Origin: Sabellastarte sp. h YS-2021
Lineage: Eukaryota > Annelida > Polychaeta > Sabellida > Sabellidae
DNA length: 64,000 bases
Direction of reading: 5' to 3'
Assembly (NCBI GenBank): GCA_964017235.1
Contig: OZ024928.1
Coordinates: 81,401,566 to 81,465,565 of the forward strand
Below are positions 59,201 to 63,400 of this stretch, in pieces (within the stretch, counting starts at the first letter, position 1; the number at the start of each line of letters is the position of its first letter). The position numbers were made by a program, and so were the translations under genes. The notes beneath the pieces were generated by a model. That model ran no database searches and was not told the origin of the DNA. It worked only from the letters and a program-made list of their open reading frames with translations.

Positions 59201-60200
59201 CTTGTACATGTTTGTCAAAAAATGTGTTTGACCGTTGTTACAACCTCTTTTCTTTCTTTGTCATGTTTTAGGCAGAGCTGTTGATGCTTCTTCAGCTGAT
59301 TGTCAGATTACAGTGTAGCAGCAGGAGGTGTTCGTTTGTTTACTCATGTTTTTGCCTGTATTTTTAGTACTTTTTTGATGCCTCTGAGGCAGAGGCCTGG
59401 ATGTCTGAACAGGAACTATACATGATGAGTGATGACCGTGCCAAGGATGAGCAGGGTGCCAGCAACATGCTGAAGAAACACAGCACACTGGAGAAGACTG
59501 TGGAGGACTACGCAGACACCATCAGACACCTTGGTGAGAGGAGCCGCAAGCTCATAGAGGAAGAGCATCCAGACAGGTGAGGTTTTCAGAGTTTATGTTA
59601 TATCTGTATCAGACAGATTCGGTGAGTAATATTCCTGTCGGATCTTGTTTAGTGAGAGAGCCTTGCATATTGAATTAGATCTTGTTCAGCAAGAGAGCTG
59701 GTATATTTCTCTTAGATTTTATTCAGCAAGAGAGCTTGGAATGTTTATAAAAAAAATAGTATTCTTGCAACAAGAGAGATCATGATTTCATATTAAAATG
59801 AGTGAGTTTAAATTTTAATTGGCAGCTTACTTGTGGAGAAAGGGTATGACCGGTGGGCAAACAACACGTTACTGTTAATATTGAAGTTATTGAGTATTTT
59901 AGTGCTTGTACTACTATTAAAGAGTTACACATTAGTTGTGCTTCATGTGTACAGAAATGTGAATTATTCGTAAATGATTTGATCTTTGTTTGCAGTGATG
60001 CAGTTGCAGTAAAGCAATCACAAGTGGACAAGCTGTATGCCAGTCTGAAAGACCTTGCCGGTGAAAGGCGGGGCAAGCTGGATGAAGTTCTTAAGCTCTA
60101 CATGTTGAACAGGGAGATTGAGGACATTGAACAATGGATTGCAGAGAGGGAGGTGGTGGCTGGCTCTCATGAATTGGGACAGGACTTTGAACATGTCACG
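11614..60200 (+). CDS. SPTBN1-like: Conventional beta-spectrin gene, internal part (27 exons plus optional microexon)
   Basis: Beta-spectrin pairs with alpha-spectrin to form the membrane skeleton; it binds actin through paired CH domains and ankyrin through repeats 14-15. Joined exons: 11614-11786, 12477-12592, 14586-14698, 15623-15810, 16170-16352, 16610-16867, 19649-19787, 21152-21317, 21557-21801, 31984-32184, 32347-32463, 41008-41085, 41736-41900, 42098-42289, 42740-42911, 43279-43460, 43704-43979, 44311-44400, 44637-44714, (45053-45076), 46423-46595, 46839-46929, 47297-47443, 47923-48186, 58180-58310, 58546-58933, 59368-59576, 59996-60200. Every junction is GT-AG and phases match throughout, giving 1588 codons with the microexon and 1580 without. 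CH2 is at residues 1 to about 110, then repeats 1-13 and the start of 14. Collinearity with fly and vertebrate beta-spectrins, recalled rather than aligned, supports the conventional class, not beta-heavy. CH1, the start codon and the C-terminus lie outside. Introns reach 10 kb through transposon insertion; introns not listed separately show nothing beyond AT-rich sequence. Confidence 0.95.
11787..12476 (+). other. Intron after first CH2 exon: nothing distinctive
   Basis: AT-rich intron sequence with no repeat family, RNA gene or coding segment that I can recognise. Confidence 0.6.
12477..12592 (+). CDS. beta-spectrin exon: CH2 middle
   Basis: Completes the split Arg and continues [13 protein letters not shown] to LTRLLDPE; ends one base into an Asp codon. 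The donor GTTTGA is non-consensus after GT, but the frame and the homology across the junction (LLDPED) fix it. Confidence 0.93.
13316..13690. repeat. Tandem repeat of about 130-150 bp, 3 units, in intron
   Basis: GGAGATAGATCAC recurs at 13333, 13481 and (variant) 13613, each followed by TTTCGAAATTGGTGTAATTC. The rest of this intron (12593-13315 and 13691-14585) shows no recognised feature. Confidence 0.85.
14586..14698 (+). CDS. beta-spectrin exon: CH2 end
   Basis: Encodes the highly conserved [20 protein letters not shown] segment closing CH2 and the linker ending RRVGK. Ends in phase 0 before a GTATAA donor. Confidence 0.95.
14699..15622 (+). other. Intron between CH2 and repeat 1: nothing recognised
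   Basis: No repeat family or coding segment that I can support. Confidence 0.6.
15623..15810 (+). CDS. beta-spectrin exon: repeat 1, first part
   Basis: Begins [16 protein letters not shown] and contains [10 protein letters not shown], the helix A tryptophan of repeat 1; ends TVEKPPK with the Lys codon split after two bases before GTGAGT. Confidence 0.94.
16170..16352 (+). CDS. beta-spectrin exon: repeat 1, second part
   Basis: Encodes [20 protein letters not shown] and the [20 protein letters not shown] segment, nearly invariant among beta-spectrins. Ends two bases into Arg of ELIR. Confidence 0.95.
16610..16867 (+). CDS. beta-spectrin exon: repeat 2, main part
   Basis: Encodes [19 protein letters not shown] and [20 protein letters not shown], then helices B and C to DRINAR. 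Acceptor AAG at 16607-16609, donor GTAAGG. Confidence 0.95.
17421..19497. mobile_element. Helitron-like family D with palindromic tandem array
   Basis: Begins with TATCCCCGGACGAAAGTCGA, a variant of the family A left end (TATCCCCAGACGAAAGTCGG), then GATTTCCTTTTGGACGCGAT as in family A. The region to about 18150 has several TGACCTTGA/GAAGGTCA motifs and units around CACTGACCGCCAAAGTAC. From about 18270 an array follows. A clear 3' terminus was not found; the element abuts the DIRS relic at 19498. Confidence 0.6.
18270..19420. repeat. Tandem array of about 140 bp with GTGATCCGGATCAC palindromes
   Basis: About nine units at roughly 18279, 18424, 18564, 18709, 18847, 18982, 19106, 19250 and 19395. 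Each carries the 14-bp perfect palindrome GTGATCCGGATCAC or a variant, followed by CTGGATC and TCTGGATCCA. Two unit types alternate, suggesting a dimeric repeat of about 280 bp. Confidence 0.9.
19498..19600 (+). pseudogene. DIRS RNase H relic next to a spectrin acceptor
   Basis: TGGAGAATCCTGACCTGGTG and following bases translate as [11 protein letters not shown]...ARHI, matching [11 protein letters not shown]...ARHI of the RNase H region of the intact element at 54550. The remainder decays. It ends about 50 bp before the acceptor of the exon at 19649, so this DIRS-derived sequence lies near the branch-point region. Confidence 0.75.
19649..19787 (+). CDS. beta-spectrin exon: repeat 2/3 boundary
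   Basis: Encodes [20 protein letters not shown] and [19 protein letters not shown], ending repeat 2 and starting repeat 3. The intron just upstream contains a DIRS retrotransposon relic. Phase 0 at the GTGTGT donor. Confidence 0.95.
19788..21151 (+). other. Intron: nothing recognised
   Basis: AT-rich intron without an identifiable repeat family, RNA gene or open frame of note. Confidence 0.6.
21152..21317 (+). CDS. beta-spectrin exon: repeat 3
   Basis: Encodes [20 protein letters not shown] and helix B to DFPETE; ends one base into Gly. Confidence 0.95.
21557..21801 (+). CDS. beta-spectrin exon: repeat 3 end and repeat 4 start
   Basis: Encodes [20 protein letters not shown], then [20 protein letters not shown], helix A of repeat 4 with its Trp; ends LLLNKQK in phase 0 before GTAAGC. 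Confidence 0.95.
21802..23334 (+). other. Start of the 10-kb intron: unique-looking, one possible relic exon
   Basis: Mostly AT-rich sequence. At 22666 an acceptor-like TTTCTAG precedes an open stretch beginning [12 protein letters not shown], in the phase expected after the exon ending LLLNKQK, but it runs to a stop without a convincing donor. Confidence 0.4.
23335..24480. mobile_element. Repeat family E, copy 1 (palindromic 5' end, 146-bp array)
   Basis: Starts TACCCCACAGCCCTTAAGGG then CTGTCGGGGTA, a near-perfect palindrome, and ends near GGCTGTGGGGTA (24453), the inverse of the start. Units at about 23447, 23586, 23732 and 23878 share AGGAAGTTGATACTTGGTAG, GGACATTGGTTAGG and TGACCTTGATTTGACC. 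It looks like a non-autonomous element with a tandem core; the class is uncertain. Confidence 0.65.
25450..26660. mobile_element. Repeat family E, copy 2 (degenerate)
   Basis: Same order of segments as copy 1 in the same intron: a decayed start (ACTCCCAAAGCCTTTAAGAC), then about five diverged units with GACCTTGA motifs, then the shared tail TTTTATATAACTGACA. More diverged than copy 1. The 24481-25449 gap holds only AT-rich sequence and a short TAA/TAG microsatellite near 24580. Confidence 0.65.
26761..28440. repeat. Repeat-rich block (family F) with internal duplication
   Basis: Begins with a possible hairpin, AAGCGGCCCGTCAGGGACGCTT at its core, and carries repeated TGGTGACCTTAAACT/GTCACCTTAAA motifs. 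Near the end a unit of about 183 bp is duplicated (about 28060-28225 and 28226-28410), sharing CACTTAAAATTCC, GATAAATATATACTTCTT and CACCTGGCATATGTATACTT. Probably a degenerate Helitron-like element; no transposition gene. Confidence 0.5.
28874..29315. repeat. Local direct duplication with spacing of about 260 bp
   Basis: CTCCTTTAGTGCACTAA, GGAGGGAGAGTGGGTATTAG, GATGATAGAT and ACTTCATGGAAACAAAAAAG occur in the same order at about 28876-29050 and 29133-29314. The copies differ by small indels in G-runs and an added GATAGA. Confidence 0.85.
30286..30692. mobile_element. TIR element / MITE of about 405 bp, unclassified
   Basis: CGTAAATGACCTATTTAGTG at about 30288 is answered by the inverse CGCTAAATAGGTCATTTACG at about 30672-30691, a terminal inverted repeat with one mismatch. 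A related TTTTAGCGCACC lies inside. Target duplication is not clear. No coding sequence. The flanking 29316-30285 and 30693-31096 show nothing recognised. Confidence 0.6.
31105..31594. mobile_element. hAT-type MITE, family C, intact (490 bp)
   Basis: TIRs TAGGGATGGGTCGGTA at the left and its exact complement at the right, flanked by an 8-bp direct repeat CTTAAGAG (31097-31104 and 31595-31602). TAGGG-type ends with 8-bp duplications are diagnostic of the hAT superfamily. The interior has two diverged tandem units of about 155 bp. Non-autonomous; the open frames on both strands are incidental. Confidence 0.92.
31984..32184 (+). CDS. beta-spectrin exon: repeat 4 helices B-C
   Basis: Encodes [39 protein letters not shown] and [14 protein letters not shown]. 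It is separated from the previous exon by 10.2 kb of repeat-rich intron. Phase 0 at both ends. Confidence 0.95.
32347..32463 (+). CDS. beta-spectrin exon: repeat 5 helix A
   Basis: Encodes [20 protein letters not shown] and [16 protein letters not shown], exactly 39 codons in phase 0. Confidence 0.95.
32700..32880. repeat. Family B 3' fragment, degenerate
   Basis: CAGACCTGTACCTCATTGTG, GCTGAGCAATATCTACTTTT and GCCTGTTCAGGGGCAC followed by CTTG parallel the last 155-bp unit and the terminal hairpin of family B. Old and truncated. The rest of 32464-33700 shows nothing recognised. Confidence 0.6.
34060..36420. repeat. 155-bp tandem array within family B copy 2
   Basis: About 15 units sharing GTTATTCAGCTACTTTTGGG, TCAGCTATAACATAGTAAAA, GACCTGTAGCTCATGGCATA and TTGAGTAAATC. 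Subtypes alternate (GTTATTCACCTATTTTGGGG units among GTTATTCAGC units), indicating expansion of multi-unit blocks. Confidence 0.9.
36420..37090. repeat. 148-bp tandem array within family B copy 2
   Basis: Four to five units with CTTATTATTGGTCCTAGAGG, ATCATGGGCTGGGAATC and paired TTTGACCTT / TTCAAGGTCAA motifs. Open frames across it are repeat products. Confidence 0.88.
37106..40386 (+). mobile_element. Helitron family A, copy 2 (complete, 3281 bp)
   Basis: Starts TCCCC within the hairpin-like TATCCCC AGACGAAAGTC GGGGATA and ends with the bulged hairpin then CTAG. The flanking bases are A on the left and T on the right, as expected for Helitron insertion into AT. Near the 5' end is a (CCG)n tract, then internal units of about 352 bp (about 37746, 38098, 38450, 38800). 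No Rep/helicase gene. Minus-strand frames conserved among copies (38017-38292, 39808-40011) only reflect copy similarity. Confidence 0.9.
37150..37199. repeat. (CCG)n microsatellite in Helitron A copy 2
   Basis: About 16 CCG units, against about 7 at the same place in copy 3 (48470-48489). A proline-run open frame across it is an artefact. Confidence 0.95.
41008..41085 (+). CDS. beta-spectrin exon: repeat 5 helix B (short)
   Basis: A 26-codon exon, [20 protein letters not shown] then TALGEQ, flanked by TTAG and GTAAGA. It lies after an 8.5-kb intron enlarged by nested Helitrons. Its sequence is exactly the piece missing between its neighbours. Confidence 0.93.
41736..41900 (+). CDS. beta-spectrin exon: repeat 5 helix C and repeat 6 helix A
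   Basis: Encodes [20 protein letters not shown] and [20 protein letters not shown], then VEQWIAEK with the helix A Trp. Phase 0. Confidence 0.95.
42098..42289 (+). CDS. beta-spectrin exon: repeat 6 helix B
   Basis: Encodes [20 protein letters not shown] through [20 protein letters not shown]; 64 codons in phase 0. Confidence 0.95.
42740..42911 (+). CDS. beta-spectrin exon: repeat 6 helix C and repeat 7 start
   Basis: Encodes [20 protein letters not shown] and [19 protein letters not shown]; ends one base into Gly (LSG) at the donor GTTGGT. Confidence 0.94.
43279..43460 (+). CDS. beta-spectrin exon: repeat 7 helices B-C
   Basis: Encodes [20 protein letters not shown] through [13 protein letters not shown]. 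Confidence 0.95.
43704..43979 (+). CDS. beta-spectrin exon: repeat 8
   Basis: Encodes [40 protein letters not shown] and a long helix B ending VQYMFLRE. This exon is visibly more GC-rich than its introns. Confidence 0.95.
44311..44400 (+). CDS. beta-spectrin exon: repeat 8 helix C
   Basis: Thirty codons, [20 protein letters not shown] then [10 protein letters not shown], in phase 0. The donor (CAG then GTCAGT) is followed 23 nt later by an exact duplicate of itself. Confidence 0.94.
44637..44714 (+). CDS. beta-spectrin exon: repeat 9 helix A
   Basis: Twenty-six codons, [20 protein letters not shown] then SKEDVP, in phase 0, with consensus donor GTAAGT. Confidence 0.94.
45053..45076 (+). CDS. 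Candidate beta-spectrin microexon (8 codons)
   Basis: Twenty-four bases encode STPGIDRQ, flanked by AG (45051-45052) and GTAAAC. The length is a multiple of three and both neighbours are phase 0, so including or skipping it keeps the frame. The insert would enlarge the loop between helices A and B of repeat 9. Remembered fly and vertebrate sequences join the flanking exons without such an insert, so it is probably optional or lineage-specific. Chance AG-24-GT spacing cannot be excluded without transcripts. Confidence 0.55.
45077..46422 (+). other. Intron within repeat 9: nothing recognised
   Basis: AT-rich, with no family match that I can see. Confidence 0.6.
46423..46595 (+). CDS. beta-spectrin exon: repeat 9 helix B
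   Basis: Encodes [20 protein letters not shown] through [11 protein letters not shown]; ends two bases into Arg. Confidence 0.95.
46839..46929 (+). CDS. beta-spectrin exon: repeat 9/10 boundary
   Basis: Encodes [20 protein letters not shown] then [10 protein letters not shown]; it completes the split Arg and ends in phase 0 at GTGAAG. Confidence 0.94.
47297..47443 (+). CDS. beta-spectrin exon: repeat 10
   Basis: Encodes [20 protein letters not shown] and [20 protein letters not shown], ending LED. The donor is the consensus GTGAGT at 47444; the open frame beyond it is intron. Confidence 0.94.
47923..48186 (+). CDS. beta-spectrin exon: repeat 10 end and repeat 11 start
   Basis: Encodes [20 protein letters not shown] and [20 protein letters not shown], then [16 protein letters not shown]. 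The following intron (48187-58179) holds a Helitron that itself holds a complete DIRS element. Confidence 0.95.
50520..50702 (+). repeat. DIRS left inverted terminal repeat
   Basis: From about CTATCCAATGGACAATAGCT (50531) to CATCTTTTTCGTT, identical to the complement of 56676-56850. GC-rich with local palindromes such as CCGGTCGGCGCAGACCGG. The outermost 20 bases differ between the two ends, as is usual for DIRS. Confidence 0.95.
50857..52944 (+). CDS. DIRS ORF1, gag-like protein (695 aa)
   Basis: Presumed structural nucleic-acid-binding protein of the element. The N-terminus has a Cys/His cluster (C11, H21, C22, C24, C27, C37, C43, C46) ending [12 protein letters not shown], a likely zinc-binding motif. 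Residues about 50-350 are Ser/Pro/Lys-rich and low in complexity. Around residues 407-420 is [14 protein letters not shown] followed by a KWYGF segment, a conserved pattern of DIRS ORF1 proteins. The C-terminus (about 640-695) is very basic and Gly/Gln-rich, fitting RNA binding. The TGA stop at 52942 lies in the same frame as the downstream recombinase. The last 200 nt overlap the RT frame. Confidence 0.85.
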   Translation: MSSPGQKHGNCGHIMASFDSHCFCARCREKGKGSDPCVSNNDCQACNSLTEEQRVQLSTPSYRLKKEKRELKKASDTPTKDSNSSTLIDPSSVTVVGAVDGQGMVQSPGSSSSTKKKKSSSSDKKPTIKHSKSSEKPAKSPTTLRSSADARIDELDQKWSDRFNRLEALLLAKTMDKEPTFSTVKVAPTSSAPPGIAKSSEPFIRPSDAIPHSDLAGNRSSPQSQATDKSHSSSADDKLPSSDLHGVSQTAHRAQSTSKSLREKSTTSDLTGTDPPSHQVPSRSSVTPAGLHSPPAMDTDSDSDFSDQPPVDIFVEEGELSDQDPDAASADPDQVLSEDQNYRETMRGIRSYMGWSHIPDLDTATTASDDNPFAGPQSQPTGKISVNMPTDEWLCKKMGRLNLTLVEGYPSRSSEAGGLLKDQFVKPVRSQAKWYGFVSDQQKGDATSEKTVSSWSTDASKINNTYSRIAKAAGISSTPPASRQISQDNLRRWEKSAREASTICNQAAGFNRCLYRVQENMKGQVKTLKTEMAKGKSSAKATGSLDELQFLMNFNASITQAMAKTLEHLSDFVFVSVANTTLARRDSYLSHLKAGIKPDTLASLRTAPLHIPMLFPDEALRQAEQDIAAFESKGQLHTGKKGRFHPYDRPDKRGDNRKQERPAWKNIGQRGQGRKQKGKAAYYSSRPAKGQQSYK
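52745..55243 (+). CDS. DIRS reverse transcriptase / RNase H with Dam-like tail (832 aa)
   Basis: Polymerase that copies the element RNA and removes the template. Motifs: [19 protein letters not shown] near 240-262; motif [14 protein letters not shown] with D292; FGLSTAP at 326; catalytic YLDD at 356-359; RNase H residues D522 (FTDAS), E554 (LELKAV), D579 (ASDNTT) and D630 ([10 protein letters not shown]). Residues about 663-741 ([12 protein letters not shown] ... YAFPPTS ... [11 protein letters not shown]) resemble the Dam-type methyltransferase domain described in DIRS elements, with FPPT where NPPY/DPPW is expected. The first ATG lies inside ORF1 in another frame, so the real start, or a frameshift from ORF1, is unsettled; the first roughly 200 residues show no domain. 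Confidence 0.93.
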   Translation: MKARANFTLERKVGSTPMIAPTSVEITGSRNDRHGRTLGSADRAGNRRARPLTIPRDQPRASSPINDSYCVNRVISGLLAGSTLQRQTDTFVDLNVVPCVPTAPGHSQKKEISPGAVVCHSQRNYKIKSVKLASCVTLLSCVKPVVNARDVASNPPVGARLQSFWQIWSKLGASYKVVQILRSGYTLPFQNRPLLSRHPTVISRYVNHHRNSYLLEALHQLISKNAVEPVRNPNSLGFFNRLFLVPKPNDKWRPILDLSNLNPFLKVEKFKMETPETIRTSLQRGEWVTSVDFRDAYFHIPIQEQSRKYLRFHVQGQTYQFKALPFGLSTAPLEFTVIAKEVKLMAIHKGIRIHQYLDDWLVRAMSYQVCIQHTRVLLEMCQELGWVVNREKSELDPKQVFDFVGYQFDLRSGRVRPTPDRWQNLKAKIQAILARPTCPVRQFMSLIGLLTATEKQVHLGRLHMRPIQWHLKNNWRVPESLDKIIPIPRSLHPHLQWWLDESNVLQGQPLHPVEHALQIFTDASKEGWGAHLNELTARGPWSVPESKLHINYLELKAVFLALKEFQELCTGKIVLVASDNTTVVAYINKEGGMRSGPLCALLWRILTWCSQKQVTLKARHIPGHLNVIADKLSRLGQTIQTEWSLLREVFLSICKKWHQPQVDLFATRFNHKLPQFVSPVPDPLAVAVDALTLPWEDLDAYAFPPTSILGKVVEKLLDSRYQRVILIAPGWPNMPWFWDLVAMSSQIPLSLPNLPNLLTQPFNQIPHRNLTNLNLHAWLLEPQQSKNRVSLRQWQQELRLLKGNQPDQSMRQSGPFLQSGASLIRWTSGHHL
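55075..56157 (+). CDS. DIRS tyrosine recombinase (about 360 aa)
   Basis: Integrates the circular DNA copy through a 3'-phosphotyrosine intermediate. The catalytic set can be read: R162 in [11 protein letters not shown]295 and R298 in [12 protein letters not shown]320 (or W321) in SACHWKSH, and Y331 in TFTQFYL. An N-terminal core-binding segment ([17 protein letters not shown] ... [12 protein letters not shown]) precedes the catalytic domain. The frame is open from 52951, but the upstream part overlaps RT and is a shadow; the ATG at 55075 gives the usual length for the family and overlaps the RT end by 169 nt. Stop TAG at 56155. Confidence 0.92.
   Translation: MAPRATAIKEQGFSKAVAARIEAPQRKSTRSVYEAKWTIFTKWCITNQVDFGSPPIKSVADFLLYLFEVRKLQPSTIDGYRSAIADKLGNTTGNISKDDNLTRLLDSFHRDRPRGRRGIPSWNLSLVLHQLTKAPFEPLKEASMKHLTFKTVFLLALGSGKRRSEIHAWQHKNIRHQSDWSKVSLFPSPSFLSKNQLAKEGPESVAPVVIPALAPTLDRSLKSDRTLCPVRALRYYLDRTSDLRQGKELVFVSFKKGFDKDISPATISSWIKQTVILCYELSDHQAHTLHQVKAHDVRAFAASKAFQSGVSLEQILSACHWKSHNTFTQFYLKDVAWADSELYHLGPVVAAQQIHQQAST
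56218..56245 (+). repeat. A-tract after DIRS ORFs
   Basis: A run of about 28 A, 60 bp after the recombinase stop. It may be slippage-prone filler or relate to transcript ends; no AATAAA lies directly before it. Confidence 0.85.
56521..56616 (+). repeat. DIRS internal complementary region (ICR)
   Basis: 56521-56560 is the exact complement of the first 40 bases of the element (50511-50550), and 56561-56616 is the exact complement of the last 56 (56835-56890). The ICR therefore records the two ends joined head to tail (CGCAATAAAA next to TTGCAAATTT). In the DIRS replication model it templates circle closure and restores the ends. Confidence 0.97.
56676..56856 (-). repeat. DIRS right inverted terminal repeat
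   Basis: Exact complement of the left repeat from AACGAAAAAGATGC to TGGATAGG. The outer 34 bases (TATAAAAATTTAATTTACTT and on to TTTGCAA) are unique to this end and are the portion copied into the ICR. Confidence 0.95.
58180..58310 (+). CDS. beta-spectrin exon: repeat 11 end
   Basis: Encodes [20 protein letters not shown] through KKVRVEE; ends two bases into Arg. The start is set by acceptor ATAAG and by register with QKQN in the preceding exon; an ATG a few bases upstream is intronic. Confidence 0.93.
58546..58933 (+). CDS. beta-spectrin exon: repeat 12
   Basis: The longest exon here. Encodes [40 protein letters not shown] (helix A) and helices B and C ending LELSETAQQ. Confidence 0.95.
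58934..59367 (+). other. Intron with a degenerate copy of the next exon's start
   Basis: At 59127-59165 the sequence following TTTTTAG translates YFFAIFKM-stop-LWMS, residue for residue in register with [13 protein letters not shown] of the exon at 59368. Otherwise nothing recognised. Confidence 0.45.
59368..59576 (+). CDS. beta-spectrin exon: repeat 13
   Basis: Encodes [20 protein letters not shown], then helix B to EEEHPD; ends two bases into Ser. A degenerate look-alike of its first 39 nt with acceptor lies upstream at 59127. Confidence 0.95.
59996..60200 (+). CDS. beta-spectrin exon: repeat 13 end and repeat 14 start
   Basis: Encodes [20 protein letters not shown], then [20 protein letters not shown] and [10 protein letters not shown], among the most conserved beta-spectrin sequence and the entry to the ankyrin-binding region. 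The donor is GTAGTG at 60201. The next exon was not found before the window ends. Confidence 0.93.
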
Positions 60201-60494
60201 GTAGTGTACCAGACTTATAGAGGCCATAAGCACTAAAGACACAAGTTACAGATGAGCTCATAGTGAGCTTGTATTTAACACTCAATGCTAAATAGCTCAG
60301 TTTTTTTGTTTTTTTTTTTTCTTTTCTTTTTTTTGCTCATGCTTGACTGGTCTGGTTTGTGAATATAAACTGTAGTTGAAGTACTTTAAATTAACCTTTA
60401 AGCTATAACATGTACAATATATTATACTAGAGCTTTATAAATATAATACCATTTTAATGACATCACTGGCTATAATTTCTTAGCAGCTCTATTT

Positions 60495-63400
60495 TTTTAT
60501 TGCGTAAAATAGCCTTACCTTATCCTCACAAATGCTTACTTGGTTTTGTGGAGGCAAAACGCGGCGACCAACAAGAATATTTAAAAATTATTCTTGTTCG
60601 AGAGGTGAACCCCGTAGTTAGTGATAGGTGCGCATGCGCACAACACATTGTCGGTTGGACTTGTCGAGAGATCCTCATTCAATTTTTGGTCGTCGAGGAG
60701 GCAACACGTGAAGTTTTTTCAACTCTGCCCGTTTCCAAGATGGCAGATGCATTCTTTAGAATTCATAGAGTTCGTGCTAAGAAGAAAGAAGTTTAAGACT
60801 TCCTATTCTACAGATCTGAAGTACAATATTACATGCTGAGGGTTGAGTAATCCATGACAGCATTCTTAGATCCCCCTTGGCTGTATAACAGTCGTTGGTA
60901 GAGGATCTACTACAGAAGATTCTTCAATTTTTTAGTTCAAGCTTCCTTCCTCTTCATTTATGAGGGATGTCCAACAGAAGTCTTTGAACTGGCCACATTT
61001 TCCTGAAAATGACAGCATTAAGAGGCCTGCTGCGATTGAAAAACAGCTGGCAGTAGAACTACTAGAGCTTGCTTTTCCAACACCAGATGACATTTAGATT
61101 TGATAGCTGGTCAGATTACAATTTGTTTTCTGGGGTCAGTAATTAAACCTCCAGAAGGCTGGTAGCTTCTCCATTTGGTGAAAACAAAGAAGATGACAAT
61201 TCATCTCGATTCCAAAACATTTATCAGTGCTTCTAATGGGAAGCCCCTCATTGAGGTCCTGGTGAAGTTTATGAAGAAGGTTGGCAGTAAAACATTCATT
61301 ATCTGAAGGATCTTCCCCTCTAAGAACGCAAATTGCTTTCAGAGTGTGGAGTTCAATAATACTCTACCATAACAGTATTTAGCAGTTTTTTCTGTAGCCT
61401 GGAAAACAGTCAGTCCTAGAAGATCTATTACTACAGAGGTTTTATCAAGGTTTGCCATCACCAGGCATCAAGACAGTTACATTCCTCCATTGCCTTGTGT
61501 TAAATCTACAACTGGCTTGGGGACCATTTACTAGTTCTTCTATTTATAGTTCATTACAGAGAAGATTACATATAAGTTTTCCCACCATTATCCTCAATGA
61601 AATGGGGATTCTGGTGTAGTAGAAGAAATACGTATAAATAGCTATGTTATATGAAAATATTTTTGCCATCTCAGAGTTGTGCAGTATTTGAATGGGTGCT
61701 TTGTAGCTGTCCAATCAAAACTCCCCTTTCATGTGGCTCTACTGCAGGTGCTACAGACAGGAAACAATCCACCATGCTGCTGAAAATATTGTGTTACATT
61801 TACTATGTTATTTTACACACAATGTCTTCTGTAAATGACTACAAGTCGCTGGATTTTCTCAGTAAAATAGTTTCCTCTATCATATCTGACATAATACTGT
61901 TTATCTTAGATGGAAACATTTGCTTTTTCAAAGACATGGATCGTTGGTGTGTTGTGTGCTTTATAAAATGTAAAGTACGGATAGCCTACACAAGAAGTTT
62001 AGTCTATTCAAGGAAGTTAATCAGCATTGGGCAAGGTTAGTGGGTGGATAGGTGACCATTCCTGTCATTTTCTTTGCATTAATCTTACAATATCATTGGC
62101 CAGTGAGGATCTCTGTGTCCTGTACATGCATACGTCTCTCCAAGCTGTGAATGGAGTCGACAATTTTTATGAAGAAACTCGGTCTTAAATGGTTAATGGC
62201 CAGTTTCCACAGATCTATATACCAGATACAAGAGTTGTGCAAATCTTAGGACGGGATTATCGAATAATACTCCAGTCGAATCCGCCCATGTCTGTACATC
62301 CCATAATTTAAAGCGGTTACAGACAGGGAAAACATGGCTACCTAAGAGTGTCGCAAATGCTTCAAAAAGGCACAATTTACTACCTCAAGGATTGCACAAT
62401 TCCAGGTTTTACAGCAGATTATTTCTTGTACCAGAACCCGGCAATAAATGGCGTTCTGTGATAGATCTCAGTGTCCTGGACAAATGCCTGCTAGTTCCAA
62501 ATTTTCAAATGGGGACAGCAGTGATATTCGGAAACTCGGTCATAAAAGGAGAATGGCTAGTTTCGATAGACCTGAAAGATGCGTTCTTTCACGTGCCCAT
62601 ACACCCAGATTCTCAACATTGGCTATGTTTCCATGTAGACAAGCAAACGTATCAGTTCAAAGCACTGCCATTGGCACCGCTATAGTTCATGCGGATTGTA
62701 AAAGAGGCACGTTCTTCAGTCTCGCGGAATTCGAGTTCACCAATACCTGGACGACTGGTTGTTAAGAGCAAATACCAGACACCAGTGTCAGCTCCACACA
62801 AAAGAACTCATCCATGAGATTCAAGAACTCGGCTTTGTGATTAACTTCGAAAAATCAGAGATCGAACCTACACAAAAAATCGACTTTCTGGTTTAAATTT
62901 TGACTTGATTCAGGGAAAAGTCTTTCCAACCGAAAATAAGTTGAAAATTCTAGAAAAATCTGTTCAGGACATGGAGATCGCATCACAGACAACCCCAAGG
63001 TTGCTTATGTCCCTGATAGGTGTACCAGCATCCCTAGAAAAGACAATACCAATGGGTCGGTTACGTATGCGCCCTTTCCAGTGGTACCTAAAAACAAACT
63101 GGCAGTATCCCCAGTCACTAGACCTGAAGATTCCTGTTTCAAACTTTCTGAAAAGTCATCTTCAGTGGTGGAAAGATCCAAAAAATCTAAAAAATGGGTT
63201 ATCCTTTTCATCCAATGAACACAATACCCTTATTTTCACAAATGCATCAAATTAAGGTTGGGGAGCTCATTTAGAAAACATGACAGTCAGTGGCAATTGG
63301 ACAGATCAAGAAAATTGCTTCATATCAATGTCCTTGAGTTAAAGGCAGTGTTTCTGGCCTTAAAAGAGCTTTCAAAACAAATTTCTAGACAAAAGGGTTC

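Noticed and set aside
60201-60236. Continuation of the last spectrin exon frame (VVYQTYRGHKH)
   Set aside because: Intronic read-through after the GTAGTG donor; diverges at once from the conserved family sequence.
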